Source: Microseira wollei NIES-4236 | Lineage (GTDB): Bacteria; Cyanobacteriota; Cyanobacteriia; Cyanobacteriales; Aerosakkonemataceae | Length of the DNA: 54,003 bases | Reading direction: 5' to 3' | NCBI RefSeq assembly: GCF_020521235.1 | Contig: NZ_BLAY01000055.1 | Span: 1-54,003, forward strand | Shown here: positions 35,855 through 44,054 of the stretch, piece after piece | Position numbering within the stretch: position 1 is the first letter of the stretch | Layout: each line of letters opens with the position of its first letter | The notes under the pieces: generated by a model | Told to the model about the DNA's origin: nothing | Databases searched by the model: none | What the model saw: the letters and a program-made list of their open reading frames with translations, nothing else | Made by a program: the position numbers and the translations under genes

Positions 35855-37210
35855 TCAATTTATTTTTTCTGTTGTTATGTATTGACGAAGATAATTACGT
35901 TCAAGTAATATTTTCACTTTCTGAGCTGCAGATGCTATACTCAATGACAAAATAAATAAACTAACTCCAATGATACGTGCTTGATAATTTTCTGTAATCA
36001 TAGCTATAGCAGCAAGAATAATTGCTGCTATAATAAAGCTTTGTTTTACTCGATTACTTATCTGATGAACTCGATTGCAAGAATTACAGATTTGAGTGTG
36101 ACGGGTGAAGCGATTCCCTATCTCTACTGATTGTAGAACACCATTAAGATTGCTTGTTTCATATCCTTGATAAAATGGCAAATCAATTCCGTATTTATCT
36201 AACCACTTACGATATTCAATTACCAAGACATCAGAAGTTTTCAATGGCAAAAACAATTCTTTCATACTCTTGGCTAAATTTTCTATTTGCATCTGTTGTT
36301 CTCGGATAAGTTCTGCATCTCCCTCCAAAATGAAATGACGGGAACAATGCTCAAGCCAGCGAGGTTGTAATTTATTGCGCCAAGTAAGTACGCTATCATA
36401 ATTCCTAAGTAGAATCTTGCATTTTCCTCTACCTGTCGGTATGGAATATAAGTCTGCACCCCCAAACAAACTTTGTTCTTTCCAAGATGCATATCTCACT
36501 AAATTGGGAGCAATAAACTCAAGAGATACCCAAGGTTCATTTGTTTGTTGATTTCTATATCTACCCCGAATTCCTCGACTTGAAACATCAATTACCTCCA
36601 TTTCTAGAGGTTGTGCGTCTTTTCGCTTAAAACGTTTACCATTATGGTTAATTGGAAAATGAGCTGGATCAATAACATTTTCTATAAAATATGATTGGTC
36701 ATAAGGAAGGTCTAGTAAATAATCGGTTTTTATAAATTTAGGATCGTCTAATTCTGCTAACACAGGAATCAGTTTTTCGTCAGACTCTTCTGCGTTTCCA
36801 GGCCACATCCAGACAATGCCTTGTCTTTCTATCACAGTAAAAGATTTTACACAAGCATTATGGGGGATTTTACTTCCTGGTGACAACTGAGGAATATGCA
36901 GACATTTTCCATTAGCATTAAACTGCCAACCGTGATATAAACATTCTAGTTTGCCATCAACGACTTGTCCTTGAGAAAGTTTAGCTGTTCGATGAGGACA
37001 AATGTCTTGTAAACAGCCAAATTTGCCATTAGCATCTCTGAATAATACTAATGGTTCATCATACACAGAAAATCCATAAGGTCGCTTCTGAGGTAAATCT
37101 TGTACAAAAATAATAGGATACCAGCAATTTATCCAATTAAATTCTTGAGATATTTCTGGTCTATGTGAGGCAGATATCAAAGATTCTGTATTACGGAAAT
37201 CAGGAAGCAT
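35855..37210 (-). CDS. Rieske non-haem iron oxygenase, PaO/Tic55-like, membrane-anchored
   Basis: 451 residues. The Rieske cluster ligands are C71, H73, C90 and H93 (CPHRTAKL ... ECLYHGWQF). The mononuclear iron site follows the pattern N178-x2-D181-x2-H184-x4-H189 (ENVIDPAHFPINHN). A CxxC at 375-378 and two C-terminal membrane helices (about 391-405 and 412-430) are typical of the pheophorbide-a-oxygenase/Tic55 subgroup, so it should sit on a membrane and use ferredoxin. In this cluster it is a candidate for indole or side-chain oxidation of the precursor. All key residues are intact. Confidence 0.9.
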   Translation of the reverse strand: MLPDFRNTESLISASHRPEISQEFNWINCWYPIIFVQDLPQKRPYGFSVYDEPLVLFRDANGKFGCLQDICPHRTAKLSQGQVVDGKLECLYHGWQFNANGKCLHIPQLSPGSKIPHNACVKSFTVIERQGIVWMWPGNAEESDEKLIPVLAELDDPKFIKTDYLLDLPYDQSYFIENVIDPAHFPINHNGKRFKRKDAQPLEMEVIDVSSRGIRGRYRNQQTNEPWVSLEFIAPNLVRYASWKEQSLFGGADLYSIPTGRGKCKILLRNYDSVLTWRNKLQPRWLEHCSRHFILEGDAELIREQQMQIENLAKSMKELFLPLKTSDVLVIEYRKWLDKYGIDLPFYQGYETSNLNGVLQSVEIGNRFTRHTQICNSCNRVHQISNRVKQSFIIAAIILAAIAMITENYQARIIGVSLFILSLSIASAAQKVKILLERNYLRQYITTEKIN

Positions 37211-37328
37211 TTTTAGAAATTTTTGTTCTTAGTAGTTTATTGAACTATCCCGATCGGAAAGCTCACAAAGTTCGCTATCAACAATCAACACAAGTGCTAC
37301 TGTCATGAAAATAAAGTTTTCCCAGTAA

Positions 37329-38243
37329 TCAAATCAGTTTTAAGGTTTGGGAAATAAAGTCAATGTGGGGAGCTTTTTGTGCCATACCTATGCCAACGTG
37401 CGTGCCATAAACTCCCTCATTAAGGACTGAATTGATTCCCCAATTAATCGTTTCCAGAATACCATTGTTACACCCAAATGCTATTTCCGTGAGACTCAAA
37501 TTCCTTTCCATGTGGTAAGTCATATCTAATAAAACTGATGTTAAGTCCTGACCGTCTACAATCAAGCGTGCGATCGTATTATCTTCTATCTCAAGGTACT
37601 TTTCTTGACTTGATGCAACCCGCTCTGCTAGGTATTTTAAAGGTTTAATATTCTCTTCTTTTGTATCTTCAGTTGTCGTTTGATACAGAATACCATCAAA
37701 GAAGAAAGTACCGTCTACAGAAAAGCTTGCTTTATCCCCCTTAGTGTTAACGATTGAGCTTTCTAAAAATTCTGCAATCGAGTAAAACCATCCTGGATCC
37801 AGTTCCTCATCATTGTTGGCTATTTCTATGCTTTCACCAAGGTGACAATTTAGTTTACTGCCTCTCCAGTCAGATAAGGATAATTCGCTGTCGGCTTCCG
37901 CTATTTTTTGATAAAGGTTAGATCTGATGTTTAAGCATTGCTCAATATCAGCAGCTAGAATTTGCTTAAATGAATAGTCGATTGTTTCCAAACTTCCATC
38001 AAACTTGACTGCTGGTAGATGAACTATCCGGCTTTTTGATGTTTGCCACAATTCTTTGAGTTTGTAGTAATACCTATAATCTGAAAAGATTAAAAATGCT
38101 ACCTCTTGACTCTCAAAGTTATATAGATCGAATAATTTAGTTTTATAGCCTTGCTCTGTTAAGTAAAGATTAACCTCAAGACTATCGACAATTATAGGAA
38201 TCTGTTTTTGAATTAAAGATTGATGAAACTCCCGAATATCCAT
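37329..38243 (-). CDS. CgnB/CgnE-like peptide-binding protein (M29-peptidase-like C-terminus), paralogue 2
   Basis: 304 residues, homologous along its whole length to the protein at 38991-39911 (shared starts MDIREFHQSL / MDIRYFYQTL, shared GWFYSIAEF, SFSVDGTFFFDGI, RLIVDGQD and GTHVGIGMAQKAPHIDFISQ). The C-terminal half recalls the M29 aminopeptidase/NicX fold (EIAFGCN, HVGIGM, HIDFI) but lacks an obvious complete metal site. In crocagin biosynthesis two homologous proteins, CgnB and CgnE, bind the precursor; flanking of an Ile-Tyr-Trp precursor by two such paralogues is the main reason for this assignment, which has not been confirmed by alignment. Confidence 0.7.
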   Translation of the reverse strand: MDIREFHQSLIQKQIPIIVDSLEVNLYLTEQGYKTKLFDLYNFESQEVAFLIFSDYRYYYKLKELWQTSKSRIVHLPAVKFDGSLETIDYSFKQILAADIEQCLNIRSNLYQKIAEADSELSLSDWRGSKLNCHLGESIEIANNDEELDPGWFYSIAEFLESSIVNTKGDKASFSVDGTFFFDGILYQTTTEDTKEENIKPLKYLAERVASSQEKYLEIEDNTIARLIVDGQDLTSVLLDMTYHMERNLSLTEIAFGCNNGILETINWGINSVLNEGVYGTHVGIGMAQKAPHIDFISQTLKLI

Positions 38244-38603
38244 GCTGATTGCTTGTTTATTATACTTGAGAATTGAAACTTTACATAGTGTTAATGGTAT
38301 GAATAGCTGGTGAAGTCATCCATCCTCCCATCTCCCTGATTTTATTTACATGTGAGGTTTCCTCTCAACTAGGAGTTCCTCACCGTAATACATCAATACT
38401 TCAGACACTATCTCCAGAAAAACCACAACCAAAAACCAAGAATAGGGTATTTTCTTCCTTTGGCGACTGGTTATATAAACTATTGCCTTCTGGGAAGAAT
38501 TTTCTCAAAATCGAAAATTCCGGTTTGAATGCTAACGTCTATTAGCACCATGCTACTCGGTTGATAAATACCCTAGTCTTCTTCTTAAGCGTTAGACCAA
38601 AAC
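38244..38603. other. 360-bp gap downstream of the precursor; possible attenuator
   Basis: On the minus strand the gap holds a GTGAGG...CCTCAC hairpin near 38355-38387 and several GGA motifs close to the next start. These could modulate readthrough or translation of the downstream genes. On the plus strand an open stretch (about 38352-38546, reading NRVFSSFGDWLYKLLPSGKN among others) looks protein-like but has no normal start codon and may be a relic. No second Ile-Tyr-Trp peptide was found. Confidence 0.4.
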
Positions 38604-38687
38604 CTACCAGTATATATTACCAAGCTTGGTGCGAGTTTCTTTGTTCACTTGCTCAAGTTTCCGGGTTTCTTTTTTTTGGTTTTCCAT
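38604..38687 (-). CDS. Crocagin-like RiPP precursor peptide ending in Ile-Tyr-Trp
   Basis: 27 codons and TAG. The ATG at 38687 is preceded by AGGA with 9-nt spacing. The peptide begins MENQKKETRKLEQVN, is strongly basic/polar, and ends KLGNIYW at the stop. A KETR motif occurs twice (residues 6-9 and 16-19), each followed within a residue by KL, which may be two recognition sites. A C-terminal Ile-Tyr-Trp is the core from which crocagin A of Chondromyces crocatus is built. The gene sits between two paralogous CgnB/CgnE-like proteins and upstream of Rieske and PhyH oxygenases. It is too short for routine gene callers. What the mature product is cannot be read from sequence. Confidence 0.85.
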   Translation of the reverse strand: MENQKKETRKLEQVNKETRTKLGNIYW

Positions 38688-38886
38688 GGTAATTAATCCT
38701 CGATTGTTGATGGTTAATCTAGGTTCTATTTAGCTTGCCAAAATTTTAGATTCAGATCTCCTGAATTCTCGGCAAATCTAAACTTATTCTATAAAAGCAT
38801 TCTTTTTTTTAATTGGCAATAGGGATAATATTTAGTTTTTTATATATTTATTGACTTATGTTAAGTGTATGGTTATAAAATTTTTT

Positions 38887-38914
38887 ATTATATCTCGATT
38901 ATTTTTTTTGTCAA
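38887..38914 (-). promoter_or_regulatory. Strong sigma-70-type promoter for the RiPP precursor
   Basis: On the minus strand, a perfect TTGACA (38914-38909), a 16-nt A-rich spacer and a perfect TATAAT (38892-38887). Transcription should start near 38880, leaving a 5' leader of about 190 nt before the precursor ATG. The gap 38688-38990 otherwise contains only A+T-rich sequence. Confidence 0.8.
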
Positions 38915-38990
38915 TATAGATAAATTTGTTATGATGTGATGTGGTAACAATCCACTCCAGATTTTGTTACTTTTTACGGTGATAATGTTC

Positions 38991-39911
38991 TTAATCTTCA
39001 ACCAATTTGATGGTTTGGGAAATAAAGTCAATGTAAGGACATTTTTGAGCCATTCCTATGCCTAAGTGCATTCCATACATCCCTTGGTTCATCAGTGAAT
39101 TAACTTGCCAATCAATATTTTTAACTAGAGCAGTATTACAGCCAAAACCTATCTCAGTAAGAGTCAAATTGCGCTCTAGTTCATAATTCATATTTAGTAG
39201 TATCGAAGTCTCATCCCTACCGTCTATGACTAGGCGAGTTATGGCATTATCTTCAAACTCAACATATTTTTCTTCACTTGATGCTACCCGATTTAATAAA
39301 TAGGTTAAAGCCTCGCGGTTGCCATCTCTAACTACTGGGTTTGCACAAGCATATATTATGCCATCAAAAAAGAACGTTCCCTCTACTGAAAAACTGGATT
39401 TATTACCCTTAATATTTACTAGAGAACTTTCCCAAAACTCAGCGATTGAGTAAAACCATCCGGAATTAAGTTCATCCGTAGTATTAAGAACTTCTAAGCT
39501 TTCTGACAAATAGCACTTCAGTTTACTACCTCTGAGATCGGATAAATATAATGCTTCTTCTGCCTCAGCAATTTTATCATAAGCCTTAGCTCTCAAACCC
39601 AACGCCTGTTCGAGATTACCAGAAAGAAGCTGCTCGAATGAATAAGCAATTGCCTTAAGACTGGGATCGTACCTAACAGCTAGTAGATGGACAACTGTAC
39701 TTTCCGATGTCTGGGATAGTTCGATCAGGCGATCGTGATAATGGTAATCTGAAATTATGGCAAATACGGCTTGTTTACGGGTAAAATCATAATCATCAAA
39801 CAAAATGGTTTGATATCCTTGCTCTCTCAAGTAGGTATTAACCGGATCTCTATCAACCAGGATTGGCATTTCCTTTGCAATTAAGGTTTGATAAAAATAT
39901 CTAATATCCAT
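38991..39911 (-). CDS. CgnB/CgnE-like peptide-binding protein (M29-peptidase-like C-terminus), paralogue 1
   Basis: 306 residues and the first gene of the cluster, with a good AAGGAG ribosome-binding site 8 nt before the ATG. It is a clear paralogue of the protein at 37329-38243, sharing an N-terminal domain (AVFAIISDYHYHDRLIELSQ, YSFEQLLSGN) and the C-terminal EIGFGCN ... GMHLGIGMAQKCPYIDFISQ block. The C-terminal block has the look of M29 aminopeptidases with the catalytic set apparently degenerate, which would suit a binding rather than a cutting role. Two divergent copies either side of the precursor suggest a heteromeric or division-of-labour arrangement (inference). Confidence 0.7.
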   Translation of the reverse strand: MDIRYFYQTLIAKEMPILVDRDPVNTYLREQGYQTILFDDYDFTRKQAVFAIISDYHYHDRLIELSQTSESTVVHLLAVRYDPSLKAIAYSFEQLLSGNLEQALGLRAKAYDKIAEAEEALYLSDLRGSKLKCYLSESLEVLNTTDELNSGWFYSIAEFWESSLVNIKGNKSSFSVEGTFFFDGIIYACANPVVRDGNREALTYLLNRVASSEEKYVEFEDNAITRLVIDGRDETSILLNMNYELERNLTLTEIGFGCNTALVKNIDWQVNSLMNQGMYGMHLGIGMAQKCPYIDFISQTIKLVED

Positions 39912-40084
39912 ATAATCGCTCCTTGGTTGACAAAAAATAAACTAGCTTTAACGCCTTGGGAATAAAGTAAAGAGGATAATTTTGCTCCTATCTATAGCAG
40001 AGAGCGCGCTTGCTCAAATATAGGATATCTTTCTCCTTTCCCTTTCTCTATCCTGACTCTATTATTGCACTCAAACGAGAACCG

Positions 40085-40790
40085 CTATAATTCTCCCGGT
40101 GGTGGTTGTAATTTCAGCATAATAAACTGTTGATTGACGATTGCTTGGGGTTGAGTGGGATTTAGTTGCAAGGCGGTTTGTCAGGCAACTAATGCTTCTG
40201 GATATTTCTCTAAAAATCGTAAGGCGATACCTTTACCTGCCCAAAAATCGGCATTGGCGGGAACAATTTCGCTGGCTTGCTCGTAAGCGGTAACCGCGTC
40301 GCTATAGCGGTTTAATGCCATTAAAGCTAAAGCTTTATTATACCACGCTTCGGCAGATTTGGGATTAATGCCAATTGCTCTATCTGCTGAGGCAACGGCT
40401 TCCTGATTTTTTTCTAAACGCCATAATAAGGCACTTTTATTCACCCAAATTTGTGCTAAAGTGAGACGATACCCGACATTTGCATCTCCTAATAAGGCGC
40501 GATCGTAAGCAGATAAAGCATCTTCAAATTTGCCTAGGGTAGTGAGAATTCTACCTTGATTAAACCAGGCTTGCGATGAGTTAGGATTTAAAGCAATGGC
40601 TTGGGCGGTTGCGCCGAGCGCTTGCTCAAATCGTCCCATATACCATAGGGTAGCACCGCGATTAATCCAAGGAGCGGGATAATTGGGAGAAATTGCGATC
40701 GCCGTATTCCCAGAGGCTAATGCTTCTTCAAATCGCTTTGCTCCAGTCAAAGCGTTAGCCCGATGATTCCAACCAAAGCAATCCCTTCTT
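40085..40790 (-). pseudogene. TPR-protein fragment with in-frame TGA
   Basis: The largest open piece (40181-40750) contains five to six canonical TPR units (AWINRGATLWYMGRFEQALG, AWYNKALALMALNRYSDAV). A TGA at 40183-40181 interrupts it, after which the same frame continues QTALQLNPTQPQAIVNQQ to a TAG at 40087-40085. The frame is also open upstream (WNHRANALTGAKRFEEAL) without a start, running into the nadE relic. Both the missing N-terminus and the internal stop indicate a dead gene. Confidence 0.8.
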
Positions 40791-41281
40791 CTCCCCAGCG
40801 CCCATCTCCTTCTTGAATTGCTTAGAGGCAGAATCTGGTGCGATTAAATTGCCTGGATTCTCTTCAGCAGAGTCCTGATTTGCGAGCAAAAACGAATTAC
40901 TATGAAGTCCTGGGTCAAAATAGGGATTTTCATCAAGAACATCATAAGTCGGTAATAGTCGTTTATGAAATAACTATTGTACTTTCCCCTGCTCTCAAAG
41001 AGCAATACTATTAAATAGCGGCTTACCACCAGCAATATGGGTTTGAGGATTGGGTATAACTGTTCGTAACAAAACCGCTAGGGAAGGCGGTAACTGCTGA
41101 GTCAATTGTGCCAAAGTTGTTAGTTTTGGATTGATGGGACAAAACTGGGATTCAGCAACAAGTCTCTGGCAGGATAACCGCAAAGAGAGAGTTCCGGCGT
41201 GAGTAAGAGGCGTACACCCTGACTGACAGCGTGGTTAAGTAGGTACAAGTAAATAAAGTGAAAATAGTTATGCAAGTGTGG

Positions 41282-41344
41282 GGCGGGCGGGACGCCCACC
41301 CCACAAGAGTCTGAAATTCTTGTGGGGTGGGCGTCCCGCCCGCC
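41282..41344. repeat. 27-bp-arm GC-rich palindrome inside the nadE relic
   Basis: The arm ggcgggcgggacgcccaccc (continuing to 41308) pairs perfectly with 41318-41344 across a 9-nt loop. A single-arm relative (gtggggtaggcatccctgcc) occurs near 48480. It is a typical dispersed cyanobacterial hairpin. Confidence 0.9.
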
Positions 41345-41375
41345 TCTTGTTCAATTTAGTTATACTCACCTAGTT

Positions 41376-41504
41376 AACTCAAGTTGCTAGTTATCTCATG
41401 AATAGAAGCTAATGGCTAATGGCTAATGGCGAGATTGGTAAAAATCCTATATTAGCAAGCTCGCCAGCTTGCAACGCCAAAGTTTATAACTAGCAACTTG
41501 CGTT
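41376..41504. mobile_element. Family 1 TIR element, copy 6 (within nadE relic)
   Basis: 129 bp between aactcaagttgctagttat and ataactagcaacttgcgtt, flanked by AGTT (41372-41375 and 41505-41508). It splits the nadE N-terminal coding sequence right after the ILDAA codons, direct proof that these elements move into genes. Confidence 0.92.
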
Positions 41505-41586
41505 AGTTAGCAGCATCCAGAATATATTGGGCGTTACCTGCCAAGTCGCCAATAGTGGGATTAAGTTGAGCGATCTCAAGTTTTAT

Positions 41587-42005
41587 GGGAGTTGCTTGTA
41601 CCGCAGACAATATCCAAACTCTAGCTTGAAAAATACTGAATAGCTAATAGCTGATAGCCGAGCAGAAATGTTGAATTTTCGGACAATCTTGCTCAAGCTA
41701 ATTCCCACACCAGCCAAAAGCCATTTAGGCAAATTTGTCAAAAACCATAACTCTATCAATATCAATTGATGTAAAATTTTGTGTCGCGAGTGAAAAGAGG
41801 AATACACCGACAGGGATATAATCAACCGCAGAGTTTAAAAAGCTGCTCAATAAAACCTCTTGCCAAGGCAAAGGTTTGAGGAGCTTCTGTTGCTTATTTC
41901 TTGTTAAGAGTTACCGAATAAAAGAAAGGAGTCTAATATATCACACCTTTGGGAATTGTGCCTTTTGAAGGCCAAACTTTTTGATCAAAGGAGTTGTTCA
42001 AGTTA
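41587..42005. other. Intergenic region upstream of nadE relic and VWA gene
   Basis: No convincing gene. An 80-codon minus-strand frame (41583-41825) has no family features. AAAGGAG at about 41987-41993 lies 12 nt before the VWA ATG at 42006 and is the likely ribosome-binding site. Confidence 0.5.
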
Positions 42006-43598
42006 ATGAGTATTCCGATTCAGGTTTCACCGGCGACGAACGATCTGACCCTGTCCATAGATCAGACGTTCGCCGAAGTGGTGAAAGTCAGTATCCCGAA
42101 ATCTGGGGTAGTCCCCAAAGTGGATGTCTATTTTCTCGCCGACACGACAGGTAGCATGAGGACGGCGATCGACGCTGTCAAGAGCGGCATAGTGGATGTG
42201 ATGACCAGAATCCAGGCTCTAGGGTCTGATGTCTGGTTCGGGGTTGGCGACTACAAGGACTTTCCGGCTCCTGTTGCCGACGAACATCCCTACGCCTTCG
42301 CACACCAATGTAGCCTGAGTGCCAATATCGCCCAAGTCAAAGCCGCGATCGATTCCTGGACGACCTCCCCGGGTAGGGACACTCCAGAAGCTCAGTTCTA
42401 TGGACTAGATCAGGTTGCCGAACCACCAGGTGGCAGGATTGGTTGGCGTGGAGATTCCAAGCGGATTATTGTTTGGTTTGGCGACGCCGCCGGTCACGAC
42501 GCAGTCTGCAAGGGAATCTCCAACCTATCCTACGACATCACCGAGGCATCGCTTACCGCCAAGCTAGTCGCCGAGAAGATCAAGGTGCTGGCACTGAGCA
42601 TGAACACCAACTATCGCGCTCCAGCAGGACTCGACGACGACCCCAAAACCGCAGCCAGCGGGTATAAGACTAAGTGCGGAGAACCAGGCGGCACCCCCGG
42701 ACAAGGGACAAGAATTGCCAAGGCGACGGGTTGCAAGCTAGTCCAAGGTGTGAGTGTGGATACGATTATCGACACCATCGCCACGGAATTGGCAGCACAG
42801 ATCACCGCGATCGGGAACGTCAGTCTGGTAGCCAGCGGTGCCACGGCACCATTTGTGCAAGCGATCGCACCAGTCGCCGGATATGGTCCACTCAGCAGAG
42901 ACCAAGACCATGTAATTAACTTTGACGTTTCCTGGATTGGCACCGTAGCAGCTACAACCGAGGTTCAGGTCTTCAACGGCTCCCTCGACGTCGTAGTTGA
43001 CGGAGAAGTCATCGGCGGCAAGACAGTCAAAATCACAGTCCCAAGTTCTGTTCCAGAACTACCCCCAATTGAACCCGAGGAGGATATTCCAATGATACGC
43101 CCAGATGATGTTTCCGGTACCTGGATGTTGATTCACCAAGTGACGGGTACTTATTTACAAGCTATAGGTTACAATCCCGATGTCAACGATTATGTCCATA
43201 CCTGGAACCTCGATCCTCCTAATACTACGGCAGGATATCAAGGACACCTGTGGAATCTGGTCAAGCAGACCGATGGCACTTACCACATCCGGAGCTGGGA
43301 GAAAGATTTCGTCTACAAGGAGCAGTTGTATCTGCAAGCGCCAGCCAAACCTGGGGCTGACGGGTACCCAAGGTTGCAACGGCGCAGCCAAACTGAGTTG
43401 CAGTCCTGGGTATTGGTTCCAGTCAGCGGCGATCCCGACACTTACGCCATCCAACCCAAGTCATTCCCCGAATATTCCCTAGGTCTTTATAGCAATAATT
43501 GTCAAAACAGCATAAGTGTGGTTGCCAACCGCACCTGGGGAAAACCAACTTTCCATCACTATTGGCGACTGAGCAAGGATTACACTGGGGGGAACTAA
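42006..43598 (+). CDS. VWA-domain protein with C-terminal beta-trefoil-like domain
   Basis: 530 residues from ATG 42006 (the frame is open from TTG 41994, but MSIPIQVSPATNDLTL is the better start). The von Willebrand A domain spans about residues 38-270 with a MIDAS-type DTTGS at 46-50, GVGDYKDFP, and IVWFGDAAGHD. A beta-sandwich region follows (about 280-355), then an EEDIPM linker and a C-terminal domain of about 160 residues with repeated GTWMLIHQVTGTYLQAI, HIRSWEKDF and YAIQPKSFPEYSLGLY strands resembling ricin-type trefoils. No signal peptide. Divalent-metal-dependent ligand binding is expected; the partner is unknown. The 5' end is partly duplicated at 43876-43934. Confidence 0.75.
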   Translation: MSIPIQVSPATNDLTLSIDQTFAEVVKVSIPKSGVVPKVDVYFLADTTGSMRTAIDAVKSGIVDVMTRIQALGSDVWFGVGDYKDFPAPVADEHPYAFAHQCSLSANIAQVKAAIDSWTTSPGRDTPEAQFYGLDQVAEPPGGRIGWRGDSKRIIVWFGDAAGHDAVCKGISNLSYDITEASLTAKLVAEKIKVLALSMNTNYRAPAGLDDDPKTAASGYKTKCGEPGGTPGQGTRIAKATGCKLVQGVSVDTIIDTIATELAAQITAIGNVSLVASGATAPFVQAIAPVAGYGPLSRDQDHVINFDVSWIGTVAATTEVQVFNGSLDVVVDGEVIGGKTVKITVPSSVPELPPIEPEEDIPMIRPDDVSGTWMLIHQVTGTYLQAIGYNPDVNDYVHTWNLDPPNTTAGYQGHLWNLVKQTDGTYHIRSWEKDFVYKEQLYLQAPAKPGADGYPRLQRRSQTELQSWVLVPVSGDPDTYAIQPKSFPEYSLGLYSNNCQNSISVVANRTWGKPTFHHYWRLSKDYTGGN

Positions 43599-43707
43599 AT
43601 CTCAGTACAGACTGCTATCTACCATGGCGGTACCAATGCCAAGGGTAGTTGCTTAAAACTTTCTGGAACACAGACATTGTTTTGTTCCTTAATCTGTGGG
43701 AACTAAT

Positions 43708-43846
43708 AACTCAAGTTGCTAGTTATCTCATGATGAATAGAAGCGAATGGCTAATGGCTAATGGCTAATGTCAGTAAAAATCCTATATTAGCAATTAGCA
43801 ATTAGCAAGCTTGCAACGCCCTTGTTTATAACTAGCAACTTGCGTT
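43708..43846. mobile_element. Family 1 TIR element, copy 7
   Basis: 139 bp between aactcaagttgctagttat and ataactagcaacttgcgtt. It sits in the loop of an older palindrome (tgtgggaact / agttcccaca), with AAT on both sides (43705-43707 and 43847-43849). Confidence 0.88.
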
Positions 43847-43875
43847 AATAGTTCCCACAGAATTATCTGCATTCA

Positions 43876-43934
43876 GAGGAGTTATTCAAGTTCATCAGTA
43901 TTCTGATTCAGGTTTCACCGGCGACGAACGATCT
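43876..43934 (+). pseudogene. Duplicate of the VWA gene 5' end
   Basis: About 59 nt nearly identical to 41990-42047 (ribosome-binding site, start region and codons for IQVSPATNDL), but the start is ATC and the sequence runs into hairpins. It is the remnant of a tandem paralogue or an aborted duplication. Confidence 0.85.
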
Positions 43935-43935
43935 T

Positions 43936-44001
43936 GGCACGGTAGTTAAAACTACTCGTGCCGCCTTTCCTCTTCGGTCTAAAGACACGAAGAGGAAAGG
44001 C
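43936..44001. terminator. Double hairpin between convergent genes
   Basis: The first stem is ggcac-gtagtt / aactac-gtgcc (43936-43962). The second is a 14-bp perfect stem gcctttcctcttcg (43963-43976 with 43988-44001). Position between the VWA gene and the convergent phosphoesterase suggests a bidirectional terminator, though there is no long T-tract. Confidence 0.6.
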
Positions 44002-44054
44002 ATCCCGATGTGGATATACAGGCAAAACCTGCAATCCAACGGTTGATTTCGTCT

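Larger units (their letters stand above)
40820..41586 (-). pseudogene. nadE: Glutamine-dependent NAD+ synthetase relic, interrupted by a family 1 element
   Basis: Minus-strand pieces match the nitrilase-like N-terminal domain of NadE in order. First is ATA (probably a mutated ATG, 41586-41584) followed by KLEIAQLNPTIGDLAGNAQY and ILDAA. A family 1 element (41376-41504) with AGTT duplications and a large palindrome interrupt it there. Then come HAVSQGVRLLLTPELSLCGY, a frameshift, QLTQQLPPSLAVLL, TPNP-like IPNPQTHIAGGKPLFNSIAL, a stop, then HKRLLPTYDVLDENPYFDPG. The glutaminase Glu lies in the TPELSLCGYP motif. The synthetase domain is missing. A functional nadE must exist elsewhere. Confidence 0.88.

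Noticed and set aside
38250-38603. Additional RiPP precursor near the first one
   Set aside because: I searched both strands for another short frame ending in Ile-Tyr-Trp and found none; the short frames present lack a ribosome-binding site.
31959-39911. Saxitoxin-type cluster (Rieske, PhyH, carbamoyltransferase, MATE and acyltransferase genes also occur there)
   Set aside because: No SxtA-like polyketide synthase, amidinotransferase or other core saxitoxin gene is present, the carbamoyltransferase is only a fragment, and a peptide precursor with two paired binding-type proteins fits a RiPP better.
41583-41825. 80-codon minus-strand frame upstream of nadE relic
   Set aside because: No start context or recognisable domain; it overlaps the decayed nadE start.
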